Source of the DNA: Loripinus fragilis
Lineage: Eukaryota; Mollusca; Bivalvia; Lucinida; Lucinidae
Direction of reading: 5' to 3'
Assembly: GCA_964019695.1 (NCBI GenBank)
Contig: OZ026525.1
Location: 71,416,260-71,480,259, forward strand
Length of the DNA stretch: 64,000 nt
Part shown: piece after piece, positions 37,701-46,349 of the stretch
Layout of the letters: each line of letters begins with the position of its first letter
Position numbering within the stretch: position 1 is the first letter of the stretch
Program-made: the position numbers and the translations under genes
The notes under the pieces: model-generated
Database searches by the model: none
What the model was told of the DNA's origin: nothing
Seen by the model: the letters and a program-made list of their open reading frames with translations, nothing else

Positions 37701-38569
37701 GATATTATTTCAATGTTTATTCGATGTTTTTCAATTTTTTTTTTCATAAAAGTCAATTCTATATTTTGTCTTATTCGTTGTGTTGACATTTCAATCATTC
37801 TTTGTTTCGATGTGTTGACGTTTAGATGTTTTGTCTTTCGATGTTTAGTCATGGACCCTTTTGAGACAACATCCACATCTCTGTAGTTAAATAGTCGTTT
37901 CAGAGTAGATATGCATAGGTCAAGACAAAGTTACTGAGCGTATAAGTGTGAATATTTCTTATCCATCAGTTTTAGCATAAGTTGAGGGTGTTCAAAAACA
38001 CCGTCTCCTTGAGACAATTCATTTAAGTACTCTCAACATATGTTTTGGTTGAGAAATAAGAAAATAAACTTTTGTTTGCACGTTCTTGTCTGTGAGTAAG
38101 CTTGTACAGTAAAATTTGTGTAAAACGGCCACTCTCAAAAAGACCAAAAGTTGGTTTCAAAGACCAATTATCGCTTAATGAAGGTCAATACTTTAGACCT
38201 TCATTAAGCTACCATTTGTCATTAAGATCTGTATTTTGTCTGTTTTTGAGTGACCGTTTTACACAGGTTTTATTGTATTTTGTAACTATCAATTAGTTTC
38301 GTTGATGGTCTATTATAAATGTTCCATGTCAGCATCACAGTGTTGATATGGTTGAGGTAGAACTACCATGGCATTGTGTCAATCTCAAAGCCGTTTCACA
38401 CAGGTTTTACAGTATTTTATCTAATTTCAGGTCTGATAAATTAGTTACAATGTTGAGGAGTCGAGGATTCAGAGCAAGTCGGACACACTTCGACCCAACA
38501 GCCATACGTACAGATGCTAACATCAAGCAGATGCGACAGGTTATGGGCAAGGAACCAGTGAACAGATAG
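25603..38569 (+). CDS. TRMT1L: TRMT1-like tRNA guanine N2-methyltransferase family protein, eight exons
   Basis: Exons placed at 25603-25718, 29653-29735, 30488-30728, 32715-32927, 33926-34110, 35316-35394, 36193-36669 and 38431-38569. All introns are GT-AG, phases agree at every join, and the total is 1533 bp (510 residues plus stop). The family is recognised from CLDAISGTGLAALQW (SAM motif I, residues 59-73), AARSAARYNKGIEVL, the zinc-type pair HCRMCEER and PCDCKSKNPGRTA, and the C-terminal GFRASRTHFDPTAIRTDA. Human TRMT1L makes N2,N2-dimethylguanosine at position 27 of tRNA-Tyr. The usual DPFG motif is QPSG here (residues 150-153), and the acidic residue after strand 2 looks replaced (VVASQPD), so activity is doubtful. 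The N-terminal zinc fingers of the vertebrate protein are not seen; an in-frame TGA just upstream of 25603 means either a short form starts here or earlier exons were missed. The introns are crowded with MITEs. Confidence 0.88.
25903..25976. mobile_element. Hairpin MITE family HP2, copy 1
   Basis: About 75-bp hairpin with ends ACAAACAGTGCAGACCCTGA and TCTGGGTCTTCACTGTTTGC. Other copies: 32010-32082, 34690-34757 and 40515-40602. Their short size and palindromic form suggest MITE scraps. Confidence 0.6.
26352..26495 (+). repeat. 72-bp tandem duplication
   Basis: Two head-to-tail copies starting AAAATGTTAATAAAATCTGT, period 72, differing by one base (AAGGTTCC versus AAAGTTCC). Lies in intron 1 of TRMT1L. 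Confidence 0.85.
27862..27910. repeat. Short palindrome
   Basis: AACTATAGCTCATAGT and its reverse complement ACTATGAGCTATAGTT are separated by about 12 bases. Function unknown. Confidence 0.6.
28081..28628 (+). repeat. 274-bp tandem duplication, copies look identical
   Basis: The unit starting AGTGATAGATATCAGCCTAT occurs at 28081 and 28355. I saw no difference between the copies on reading through. Both junctions contain TTTTCAC or TTTTTTCAC, possible microhomology. It is either very recent or an assembly duplicate. TRMT1L intron 1. Confidence 0.85.
29127..29292. mobile_element. Large hairpin MITE with 50-bp arms
   Basis: The arm GAAATAGATCAGCTCCAGTG... continues for about 50 bases to TTCACTGTTTG and is mirrored at the right by CAAACAGTGAA...GAGCTGATCTATTTC with very few mismatches. 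The loop is about 70 bases and is itself partly inverted (AAATCACTCGCG...GCTCGTGATTT). Confidence 0.75.
29482..29596. mobile_element. Hairpin MITE family HP1, copy 1
   Basis: The core is a perfect or near-perfect palindrome, CTCAAAAGAACCGTCTCA and its complement around one central base, framed by ACATATGTTGTGGGTA and CCCAAAACATATGTTT-type arms and ATTTTCTTAT/ATAAGAAAAT. Other copies: 34154-34346, 35655-35742, 37955-38068, 40740-40872, 47665-47815, 48440-48600, 62080-62260 and 62511-62690. The longest copies end in (GC)CCAGATAAG-type inverted repeats. Confidence 0.7.
29653..29735 (+). CDS. TRMT1L: TRMT1L exon 2
   Basis: Acceptor TTTTCAG, donor ACAG|GTAGGT. Encodes EAVLCTLQIECQGRTEALQC then LDAISGTG, the glycine-rich S-adenosylmethionine-binding loop. 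Confidence 0.88.
29787..29969. mobile_element. pogo/Tc1-like MITE
   Basis: Starts CAGTAGAACTTCAATGGCTC after TA and ends ...AGTGAAGTTCTACTG followed by TA. The inverted ends and TA target fit the pogo/Tc1 superfamily. It is related in style to, but distinct from, the CAGTAAAACCTG family. Confidence 0.7.
30169..30360 (+). repeat. 96-bp tandem duplication before TRMT1L exon 3
   Basis: TTTGGGAACTTCATGGAGCC occurs at 30169 and 30265, period 96, with a few differences. It is followed at 30355-30460 by a hairpin whose arms are GATAGAAAAATC and GATTTTTCTATC-like. Confidence 0.75.
30488..30728 (+). CDS. TRMT1L: TRMT1L exon 3
   Basis: Acceptor TTGGTCAG, donor CGT|GTAAGT. Encodes LAALQWKKRLGEAVQVVASQ and continues to MHRESFSFV. 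Here the family usually has an acidic residue after strand 2 and another before strand 4; neither is evident. Confidence 0.88.
31060..31275. mobile_element. MITE family M5, copy 1
   Basis: Inverted ends around AAAACCTGTCTTCGGGGTTT and GAAGAAAGGTTTTCTCGCAT, with a central GCTCTGATCAGACTGCGC. Related copies near 41640-41870, 62310-62510 and 62785-63020. Confidence 0.55.
31563..31758 (+). mobile_element. tRNA-headed SINE (family S1), intron 3
   Basis: A 12-bp target duplication CCCACATCTGTG is at 31551-31562 and 31759-31770. The head resembles a tRNA with box B GGTTTGAGCCTC, followed by CCTTGAGCAAGACACATTTA and a tail of AATCAAATCAAACAAACAAA. Other copies of S1: 40969, 49701 and 54535. Confidence 0.85.
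32321..32495. mobile_element. pogo-like MITE family P1, copy 1
   Basis: Begins CAGTAAAACCTG and ends CAGGTTTTACTG, with TA on both sides (32319-32320 and 32496-32497). The middle holds a palindrome around GCATTCTGCAATACTTTTGA. It lies in intron 3 of TRMT1L. Confidence 0.8.
32715..32927 (+). CDS. TRMT1L: TRMT1L exon 4, with the altered catalytic motif
   Basis: Acceptor TTTCCTAG, donor GCAAG|GTAATT. Encodes YLQPSGTTSAYMDSLF, VCLVSPDISS and YLREMAARVIIGAAA. The codons at 32722-32733 read Gln-Pro-Ser-Gly where DPFG is expected. The last 45 bases and the donor are the first unit of the tandem array that follows. Confidence 0.88.
32883..33545 (+). repeat. Tandem array of the TRMT1L exon 4 / intron 4 junction
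   Basis: Units begin with TATCTCAGAGAAATGGCAG at 32881, 32943, 33006, 33069, 33132, 33194, 33257, 33320 and 33383, spacing 62-63 bp, then decay into two or three poor copies to about 33545. Each full unit holds about 47 bases of exon 4 sequence, the donor GCAAG|GTAATT and about 15 bases of intron. In the exon's frame each unit reads YLRKMAERDVIGAAAR then stop. The genuine exon end is unit 1, which differs from the others (AARVIIG versus AERDVIG). Confidence 0.9.
33926..34110 (+). CDS. TRMT1L: TRMT1L exon 5
   Basis: Acceptor TGTTTCAG, donor CTTG|GTAACG. Encodes SAARYNKGIEVLYTISMADH, a run of the family signature, and HCRMCEERVVYPD with the first zinc-type cysteine pair. Confidence 0.9.
35316..35394 (+). 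CDS. TRMT1L: TRMT1L exon 6
   Basis: Acceptor ACTTTCAG, donor TGTG|GTAAGT. Encodes SPYQLLPCDCKSKNPGRTAV then VLGPM, with the second cysteine pair (CDC) and the LGP(L/M)W segment typical of the family. Confidence 0.9.
35945..36170. mobile_element. Hairpin MITE family HP3, copy 1
   Basis: CTCTTTGCATGCTGAGTAAT at the left, then a central palindrome GTTTGGATCCAGATCGGGAC...GTCCTGATCTGGGTCCAAAC. Similar copies: 36700-36900 (partial) and 53420-53625. It ends about 20 bp before TRMT1L exon 7. Confidence 0.6.
36193..36669 (+). CDS. TRMT1L: TRMT1L exon 7
   Basis: Acceptor CCTTTCCAG, donor CCCAA|GTAAGT. 477 bp, the longest exon. After a conserved start (SVSYLEKLKSQV) it has a long acidic and lysine-rich stretch (PVRKKQKLE and onward) that looks disordered and nuclear-signal-like, then returns to the family at FYHGLHQKKFQTALLP. 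Confidence 0.88.
36960..37088 (+). mobile_element. tRNA-derived SINE fragment (different family)
   Basis: GCTGCTGTGGTGTAGTGGAT resembles a tRNA box A; a degraded box B, CCAGTTAGATCCC, follows about 45 bases on; then AGCTGTTGATGGGATAAAAA near the end. No tail or target duplication was found. It is in the last TRMT1L intron. Confidence 0.5.
37099..37246. mobile_element. pogo-like MITE family P1, copy 2
   Basis: TA, then CAGTAAAACCTGTGTAAAAC at the left and ACAGGTTTTACTG at the right. The right TA is degraded to AA. Confidence 0.7.
38107..38275. mobile_element. pogo-like MITE family P1, copy 3
   Basis: TA, then CAGTAAAATTTGTGTAAAAC and, at the right, GTTTTACACAGGTTTTATTG then TA. Central part shares CGCTTAATGAAGGTCAATAC with the other copies. 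Confidence 0.75.
38431..38569 (+). CDS. TRMT1L: TRMT1L exon 8 (last)
   Basis: Acceptor CTAATTTCAG. Encodes DKLVTMLRSRGFRASRTHFD and PTAIRTDANIKQMRQ, stop TAG at 38567-38569. AATAAA at 38579-38584 is too near to be a convincing poly(A) signal. A MITE-type end, CACACAGGTTTTACAGTA, lies just before the acceptor (38396-38413). Confidence 0.9.
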
Positions 38570-38837
38570 CAACCAGCAAATAAACTCTCATTTTAACCCT
38601 TATCATGCTGGATATTTTTATGTACTACACTCCTCCCTATTTTTTTTTAAAAAAAACTTGCAGGATTCCAACAATTGGCATGTATATATAAGCTGTGTGG
38701 ACAGCAGTGAGGATCTTGATCAGCTGGCTTCTCAGCCTGTTTTGACAACACTGTAGATCCAGATCAGCTGGCATATCTGATCATATCTGGATTTAGCAGT
38801 ACAAAGGTTAAGATATTTTAAACATTTTATCCTGTTT

Positions 38838-38910
38838 TGAAAACAATATGGATCCAGATCAGCTGGCTTCTGATGAAGCCATCTGATCAGGATCTACATT
38901 GTTTTCAACT
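38838..38910. repeat. Hairpin in the TRMT1L 3' flank
   Basis: TGAAAACAATATGGATCC and GGATCTACATTGTTTTCA enclose AGATCAGCTGGCTTC and its complement-like partner. Related GATCAGCTGGC units lie at 38717 and 38756. If the gene's 3' UTR reaches here it would be transcribed. Confidence 0.55.
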
Positions 38911-39347
38911 CTGATTGGAAATACATGCATACAACTGAAATGCTGCAGGTTTGCAGGATCAGTGATTTTATTTGGCCATTTTTGCTGCCTTATATGGGAG
39001 TTATTCCCAATCCAAAAATGGTCTTTATTTTCCTTTACTTTCTTAATTTCATGTATTTTAGCTCAGTTTATTTTCCCAATTTTAATAAAATATTTTCCCA
39101 AATGTGAAGGAAAAGGTAGCTTCCTAAAATCCCAAATAAAATCACTGAGGATAAAAAGAGAAAGGAGTTATAAAAAAAGAGCTATAAGATATAAAAATAT
39201 TCAGTATGACACGGGTCATTGCAAAATTGATAATATCTAGAAGAGATCTAAGGATGCAACTGGTTATAGCTGGTTTTAATTATCCTTACCTTTTCTATTG
39301 AAATTTAACAATATAGTTTTGTCTTTCCTACTGTTGCTTAAAGGAGT

Positions 39348-39426
39348 GCAACCACATGAAATATACAAAATATGAAACCTGTGCAATTTTGCACAGGTTT
39401 CATATTTTGTACATTTCATGTTGTTG
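39348..39426. repeat. Near-perfect 37-bp-arm palindrome
   Basis: The arms run from CCACATGAAATATACAAAAT to CACAGGTTTCATATTTTGTA and ...CATTTCATGTTG and meet at GCAATTTTGC with almost no loop. This is a cruciform-capable sequence. Confidence 0.75.
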
Positions 39427-39457
39427 TAACAGCAGAATAGAATTATCACAAGCATTT

Positions 39458-39794
39458 ACCTGACCCCGTAGCGCAGTGGATAGTGAGTCGGACTGCAGAT
39501 CCAGGGATCGCGAGTTCAAATCCAGCCCGATGAGATTGATCATGAAATAATTTCTATGGTCATTCTCCTCCTGCGGCTGATTCAGGGAGGGTTTTTGTCA
39601 GTTACAATGTAAAGTATGTGCATGAAGAACTGTTTAATCACTTTAGCGAAAGTATGAAGAACTGTTTAACCGCTTAGTCAAGCTTGCCCAGGAAGAAAGT
39701 GTTGTTAAGTGAACTGACCGTCTCGACAGGACCACAGCTGTTGACTGGGACATAAAACCTCAAACCAAACAAACAAAAAATAAACAGGTATTTG
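39458..39794 (+). mobile_element. tRNA-headed SINE (family S2)
   Basis: The head has box A TAGCGCAGTGGATAG and box B GAGTTCAAATCC at tRNA spacing. The body includes TTTCTATGGTCATTCTCCTC and AAGCTTGCCCAGGAAGAAAG, with tail AACCAAACAAACAAAAA. A possible duplication AAGCATTT is at 39450 and 39795. A second copy is reversed at 61351-61677. It is not a functional tRNA gene because the acceptor stem does not close properly. Confidence 0.75.
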
Positions 39795-40968
39795 AAGCAT
39801 TTTATTCTTTAATCATGTTGTTAGCTCATTCTTGAAATTATTGTTAAAGCCAATCTTGATTTATACAGCACAGCTGTAAAGGACATTTTATCTATATAAA
39901 GAATAAAAGCAGTTTTGTACGTTTACAAAAAATCCATGGCGAGAAAGGTCGCTTCCCGTTTGAATATTTTCAGTATTATTTTCATGTATTAATATCTTTG
40001 AGAAGGACTGTTTATCCTATAGGGCACACCTTATTTACATATTTAATTGCTATTCTGTGAGAATTAGTTTATTCATGTTGTGTATCTGTAAACAATTTTG
40101 TTAAATCACAACAGAAACCCTATAAACAATACATATGGACCCTAATTAACACATTTTAAGCACTAGACAGATGAAAATTGCATTTCCATCAATGAAATAA
40201 ACTATTCAAAAGCATACAAAAAGTGTGTATTCCTTTGAGAGGGCAGTCTTTGCTCTTTGTAAACCTAGCCCATATGTATCAATGATGACTATTAGACAAC
40301 AAAACAAATCTCTCTTTGCCTGTATCCCACTCGACAATACTTCATGTTAATTGCCTGGCATCAAAGCTTTCTTGTGAATTATAGTCTTATTTGGTTACAA
40401 AGTTTGACAAAACCTGCTGCAAATTATTGGTGACCCTCAAGGATAAAATGTGATATTCCTGAACAATGCATACTCCATTCACCCTTAGAAGACCAACTCC
40501 CTAAACATGTACTTTGGCAAACAGGGAAGACCCAGACGAAATGCCACACAATGCGACGTTTCATCAATCCTGTGGCATTTCATCAGGGTCTGCACTGTTT
40601 GTTATTTATCTTCTGAGAAAGAAATACAATTTACCTGAAAATTATAACCTGTGACAATAGGCCATCCTGAACGTACTGTGTCCAATTTATGGAAAACTCC
40701 ATTGGTCTACAAAGGCATAGGTTTAAACAATTTTTTGAGAGTAAAATTGTAAATATTTTCTTAACTATGATTTTTAGCATATGTTTTGGGTGCTCAAAAG
40801 AACCGTCTCATTGAGACGGTTCTTTTGAGTACCCACAACATATGTTTTGGTTGAGAAATAAGAAAATTTATTTTTTGGTACACACTTTTAACTAAAGGCC
40901 TGAAAGGGTTATGTATCATTGATTGGACTGGCAAACTGTATAAGAAACAAAATCACAAGCATGAATAG

Positions 40969-41162
40969 GGAGCGCAGTGGCTCAGTGGTAGAGTGCTTGA
41001 CTCCAGACCGAAAGTTCAAGCCTCACCGGGGGCACTGCGTTGTGTCCTTGAGCAAGACACATTAATCCTTGCTTAGTACTGGTTTAACCCAGGAAGACCC
41101 GTCTGGACATAACTGAAAAAGTGTTGACTGGGATGTAAAGAATCAAATCAATCAAACAAAAA
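40969..41162 (+). mobile_element. tRNA-headed SINE (family S1)
   Basis: Target duplication CAAGCATGAATAG at 40956-40968 and 41163-41175. Head GCGCAGTGGCTCAGTGGTAG with box B GTTCAAGCCTC; tail AATCAAATCAATCAAACAAA. Confidence 0.85.
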
Positions 41163-41184
41163 CAAGCATGAATAGATAGAATAT

Positions 41185-41398
41185 GAGTGGCAACATGAGA
41201 TTTCCAACCATGTGGTATGTGCAACCAGCAAAGGCTTAGACAAGCATGTGCATATGCGCAGTCTGATCAGAGCCTTGGCTAGTCGCTCAAATATTCTATG
41301 ACTGTTAAGCTACTGGACAGAATATCATTTGGAGCTTCTAAGATTAAAATGAGGCTGCACAGGCTTGTATGAGTCTACACTTATCAAAATGGCTCATT
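41185..41398. mobile_element. MITE family M4, copy 2
   Basis: Contains ATGAGATTTCCAACCATGTG, GCATATGCGCAGTCTGATCA and TGTATGAGTCTACACTTATC, in the opposite orientation to the copy at 25322. One end is worn. Confidence 0.55.
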
Positions 41399-41874
41399 AT
41401 TATCAAACTACTGTAACAATAGTTTATAAATGAAAAAACATAATTATTTTGGTCAGGATATAATAAATAGATAACAATGCTAAAGCAAGAAATTTATTAA
41501 GAAATTTATTTCACTGGGTATCCCTATAATATACATACGTTTTATAAATAAAATCTATCTCTTGAGACAGAAAACAAACATAACGAGATAAATATGGCAA
41601 CTCAATAAATAATTTGTGCTTCATCACACAAAAAAAACAGTTTGCGATCTGGTAAGATTTAAACTTGTCTGCTTAGCTACATAAATTAGCTAGAATAATG
41701 GATGATGCTGTTATTTTGCTTTCCAGGCAGTGAATAACAAAGCTGGCAGATCAGACTGCACAGATCAGACTGCACAAATGTGCAGTCTGATCAGCACTTT
41801 TGTTGTTTCTAAACCAAATTTACAAAAACAGGTTTTCTCATGGCATGGTTTAGTAAATAGGCTGTAACAGAGTA

Positions 41875-42025
41875 CTAGTAAAACCTGTGTACAACGGCCA
41901 CTCTCAAAAAGACCAAACCAAGGGGAGCATTCTGCAATACTTTCGACCTTCATTAAGCTACCAATTGTTATTAAGATCTTTGTTTTGTCTATTTTTGAGT
42001 GGCCATTTTACACAGGTTTCACTTT
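41875..42025. mobile_element. pogo-like MITE family P1, copy 4
   Basis: Left end CTAGTAAAACCTGTGTACAA (one extra base relative to CAGTAAAACC), right end TTACACAGGTTTCACTT. The middle includes the shared GGGGAGCATTCTGCAATACT. Confidence 0.7.
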
Positions 42026-42729
42026 ATAATGCTGCGTTTCCATAGCAATAGACTGTGCCATAAGTGAATCTCGTTATAAAGAGATAAAATCTAGTCAATG
42101 CACTTGAACTATACAGCAGACTAAATAAGCAGACAACATTTTCAAGAAAAAAAAATATTGGCTGGACAATGTTACAAATTAATGATAGAAAAATGACTGT
42201 TTCATGGTAAAATTCCATGGTAAAAAGGGAGCAACAAGATGACCATGTTATATCCAAATCTGTGTTATATTGAGGTGTGTTACGAAGGGGCTGCACTATC
42301 ATTACCTGTACGTGTTTTCTGGAAGTCTAAAACCTAAGATAACTACGGTCATTTAAGAAGTTATGAAAATATCTCTATATTGATGTTTGGTCAAGCTTAC
42401 ACAATTTGAGGCAAATTGTTTTTAAAGATGCCTGTCTGATTTGCCCATACAAGGGATGATCAAAAAGTTCTCGGCCACAGTCCACTTGTACTTCCGGCTA
42501 CCAGGGAATGAAAATTTGACCATTACTTTTCAATATAATCTCCCTTCAAGACAATGCACTTAGCCCATCTCTGTTCAAGCTTTTTATCCCTTCAAAATAG
42601 AAGGCCTTTTCCTGGTCTCCCGAGTACTAGTTTACTGCCTCTATGACACTTTCATTACTTTCATACTGTGTAACACGAAGATGAGATTTCAGTTTTGGGA
42701 ACAGATATGTCAGAAGGAGCCATATCCAG

Positions 42730-43302
42730 GGCTTCAGATTTTTTTCAAGATTGGTGTGCCAAAGTGACCCATGGAGGGAAAAATGGTGGGTCATTTTCTG
42801 AAATGATGGGCCTAAGCAAATCAAACTAACCACAGTTGACATTTGGATTGTATACTTTACCTACACACTGACTTAGACACTTGTATGCATATATGTAAAT
42901 TGACTGCTGATTATACAGTAAAACCTGTCTTGAGCGGCCACTCAAAAAAGAAGACCAATAATCGCTTAATGCAGGTCAAAAGGATTGCAGAATGCTCCAA
43001 GGGGAGCCTTTTGCAATACTTTCTACATTCATTAAGCTACCATTTGTTATTAAGATCTTTGTTTTGTCTTTTTTTGAGTGGCTGCTTAAGACATGCTTTA
43101 CTGTATTGACTACCTACATGTACTTTCTGTTTTTTGAAGTTCGTAGACTCGCTGTAAGATGAATATTTTTTATTAAAGTGAGATTTTTCACAACTAAAAA
43201 GGATGGGGCCACTGGGCTAACTGCCTTGGAAAGTGATGGGCCATATTTTGAAATCATGGGACAATGACTCGGGCCCACCATAAATCTGAAGGCCTGCGTA
43301 AC
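42730..43302. mobile_element. Insert inside the mariner remnant
   Basis: Its ends are short inverted repeats, GGCTTCAGATTTTTTT and ATAAATCTGAAGGCC, at the two breaks in the transposase. Its flanking arms share GTGGGTCATTTTCTGAAATG and the inverse-like TGATGGGCCATATTTTGAAA. It is itself opened by a P1 MITE at 42916-43103. Confidence 0.55.
42916..43103. mobile_element. pogo-like MITE family P1, copy 5
   Basis: TA, then CAGTAAAACCTGTCTTGAGC at the left and GCTTAAGACATGCTTTACTG then TA at the right. Third layer of nesting: P1 in the hairpin insert in the mariner. Confidence 0.8.
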
Positions 43303-43485
43303 AGGAGAATATGGGGGATGAGGAAGGATTTCAAATTCACATTCAGTGGCAGCATTCATTGCAATTTGTGACTTGTGGGCAGGGCTGTTTTCCTGCAAGA
43401 GCAGTAAATATGCATCCAATGACTAGCTTTACCTACATTTTGCAGCAGACAACAATAGCAAATTTTGCTGCTTTTTCAAAAATAA

Positions 43486-43557
43486 CAAATAAGGCATGAT
43501 ATTTCATGAGAATAGTCTGCTGGCAGACAATTCTCATGAACTACCATACCTTATTTT
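43486..43557. repeat. 72-bp hairpin
   Basis: AAATAAGGCATGATATTTCA ... AGTCTGCTGGCAGACA ... TACCATACCTTATTT, a hairpin with a two-base loop and few mismatches. It lies just before the tandem-repeat element. Confidence 0.6.
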
Positions 43558-46170
43558 TAGCTCACCAGAGCCGAAGGCTCAGGGTGAGCTTATAGTATGG
43601 GACTCAAGCCGGCGTCCGTCCGTACGTGCGTGCGTCCGTCCACACTTTCAAACATTAATATCTCTGAGACCAGCTGGCCAATCATAATCAAATTTCATCA
43701 GGAGCATCATTGTGGTGGGGGATTGACTGTATTAGGTTTTGGGCTAGATCGGATCAGAACTCTGGTTTCCATGGCAACAGATAGCTCCCATAGGGTTATA
43801 ATGGGGAAAATCTTGTGACCACTCTAGCTCCTTCATTTTTGATTGGTTCTTCTTTATTCTTGCAGGTAACGAGGACAACTATAATATCTCGAATGGGTTC
43901 GAAATTAGGCAAGATTGGACCAGGGACTTATGAGTTAGCTGCCCTTGAGCATCTGGAAAAATCCCCATAGACTTATAATGGGAGAAATGTTGTGACCTCT
44001 CTAGTACCTTCATTTTTGGATGGATCTTCTTCATTCTTGCAGATAACAAGACCAACTATAGAAGCTCGATTGAGTTTAAATTTGGGCAAGATTCCATCAT
44101 TGACTTTGGAGTTAGCTCCCCTTGAGCATCAGAAAAATTAATGAATAATGTTGTGACCACTCTAGCTCCTTCATTTTTGATTGGATCTTCTTCATTCTTG
44201 CAGGCAACAAGTAAACCCATAATATCTCGCATGGGTTTGAAATTCAGTAGGATCCGACCAGGGACTTATGAGTTACCTGCCCTTGAGCGTTTGGAAAAAT
44301 CCCCATAGACTTATAATGGGAGAAATGTTGTGACCACTCTAGTGCTTTCAATTTTGGATGGATCTTCCTCATTCTTGCAGACAATAAGGACAACTATTAA
44401 AGCTTGGATGAGTTTGAATTTCGGCAAGATTCAATAACTGACTTCAGAGTTAGCTGCCCTTAAGGGTCAGAAAAATTAATGAATAATGTTGTGACCTCTC
44501 TAGCTCCTTCATCTTTGATTGGATCTTCTTCATTCTTGCAGGCAACAAGGAAACCCATATCTCGGACAGGTTCGAAATTCAGTAGGATCTGACCAGGGAC
44601 TTATGAGTTACATGCCCTTGAGCTATTGGAAAAATCCCCATAGACTTATAATGGAAGAAATGTTGTGACCACTCTAGTGCTTTCAATTTTGAATGAATCT
44701 TCTTCATTCTTGCATACAATTAGGACAACTATTAAAGCTTGGATGAGTTTGAATTTCGTCAAGATCCCATCTCCTATTTTGGAGTTAGCTCCCCTTGAGC
44801 ATCTTAAAAATTAATAAATAATGTTGTTACCACTCTAGCTCCTTCATTTTTGATTGGATCTTCTTCATTCTTGCAGGCAACAAGTAAACCCATAATATCT
44901 AGGATGGGTTTGAAATTCAGCAGGATCCGATCTGGGACTGTTGAGTTACCTGCCCTTGAGCGTCTGAAAAAAATCCCCATAGACTTATAATGGGAGAAAT
45001 GTTGTGACCTCTCTAGTGCTTTCAATTTTGGATGGATCTTCATCATTCTTGCATACAATAAGGACAACTATTAAAGCTTGGGTGAGTTTGAATTTGGTCA
45101 AGATCCCATCACCTATCTTGGAGTTAGCTCCCCTTGGGCATTTAAAAATTGATGGATAATGTTCTGACCGCTCTAGCCTCTACATTTTTGATTGGATCTT
45201 CTTCATACTTTCATCTAACAAGGACAAACATAAAAGCTTGGATGACTTTGAAATTCTGCAGGATCCGACCATGGACTTATGAGTTACCTGCCCTTGAGGG
45301 TTTGGAAAATCCCCATACTTATAATGGGAGAATTGTTGTGACCACTCTAGTGCTTTCAATTTTGAATTGATCTTTTTTATTCTTGCAGATAAGAAGGACA
45401 ACTATAAAAGCTTGAATGATTTTGAATTTTGTCAAGATCCCATCACCTATTATGGAGTTAGCTCCCCTTGGTCATCTTAAAAAGTGATGGATAATGTTGT
45501 GACCACTCTATGCCTTCATTTTTGATTGGATCTTCTTCATTCTTTCATGTAACAAGGACAACCATAAAACTTGGATGAGTTTGAACTTTAAGTAGAACTA
45601 ACCTCAGACTGTTGAGTTAACTGCCCTTGAGTGTTATAAAAAATCTACATGGACTTAGAATGGGAAATATTTTTTGACCACTCTAGCACCCTCATTTTTG
45701 AATGGATCTTCCTCGTTCTTGCAGGTAACAATGACACCCATAAAAGCTTCAATGAGTTAGATTATCCGCTACAACCAACCACCAATTACAGAGTTAGCTG
45801 CACTTGAGCATCTAAAATATAGCTGTATAATGTTGTGACCACTCTTGCGTCTTCATTTTTCATTTGATTTTTTTCATTCTTGTAGGTTATCAGGACATAC
45901 ATTAAAGATAATGATTGGTCAGAACCCATCACTGACAACAGAGTTAGCTGCCCTTGAGCATCTGAAAATACTCTTTCACCATTTCAGATCTTTTTAAAAC
46001 TTGCAGATAACCAGGACTGGCATAATATCTTATGTTTTTTAATTAGTGCCTGGTCACTGTTTCAAGTTCAGAGCTACCTGCCTTTGAGCATCATCAATTA
46101 TGGTATCTCTAAACATTATGCTGGCTCCCAGGTGAGGGATCTTCAACCATTGGGCTACTTGTTTTGAAAA
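43558..46170 (+). mobile_element. Tandem-repeat element T1, plus copy
   Basis: Begins with a hairpin GCTCACCAGAGCCGAAGGCT, then a CCGTCCGTACGTGCG-type segment, then about 13 diverged units of roughly 178 bp with GACCACTCTAGCTCCTTCAT, TTCTTCATTCTTGCAGGCAA and GAGTTAGCTGCCCTTGAGCA. It ends around CATTATGCTGGCTCCCAGGT near 46110-46170. A shorter copy in the reverse orientation is at 55295-56640. The short open frames here are repeat sequence. Confidence 0.7.
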
Positions 46171-46349
46171 TTAGGAAAGATGTCACAAAGTTGTCGTCTG
46201 CTGCAGTCGTGATTGGCGCTTTAGGGTTAACCCTTATCCAGCCAATATGTTTTGTCTTGAAAATATCGTCTGCTTTTTATGTCTGCTCTATATATATATA
46301 TATTGAAGTGTACTTCAGACTAAATTTTGTCATGGAAGCAAACAATATA

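Larger units (their letters stand above)
42450..43430 (-). pseudogene. Decayed mariner transposase, 5'-truncated and split
   Basis: The right terminal repeat, TACAAGGGATGATCAAAAAG, sits at 42449. Minus-strand coding remnants give LLLQENSPAHKS and LPHPPYSP (43400-43305), then FPKLKSHLRVTQYESNESVI near 42700-42640, and after a frameshift KKLEQRWAKCIVLKGDYIEK near 42590-42530. These are the catalytic half and C-terminus of a mariner (D,D34D-type) transposase. A roughly 570-bp insert separates them, and the N-terminal half is absent. Not functional. Confidence 0.8.

Noticed and set aside
39463..39535. Possible functional tRNA gene
   Set aside because: Boxes A and B are present but the acceptor stem does not pair and a SINE body and A-rich tail follow; it is the head of SINE family S2. 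The same applies to the other tRNA-like heads.
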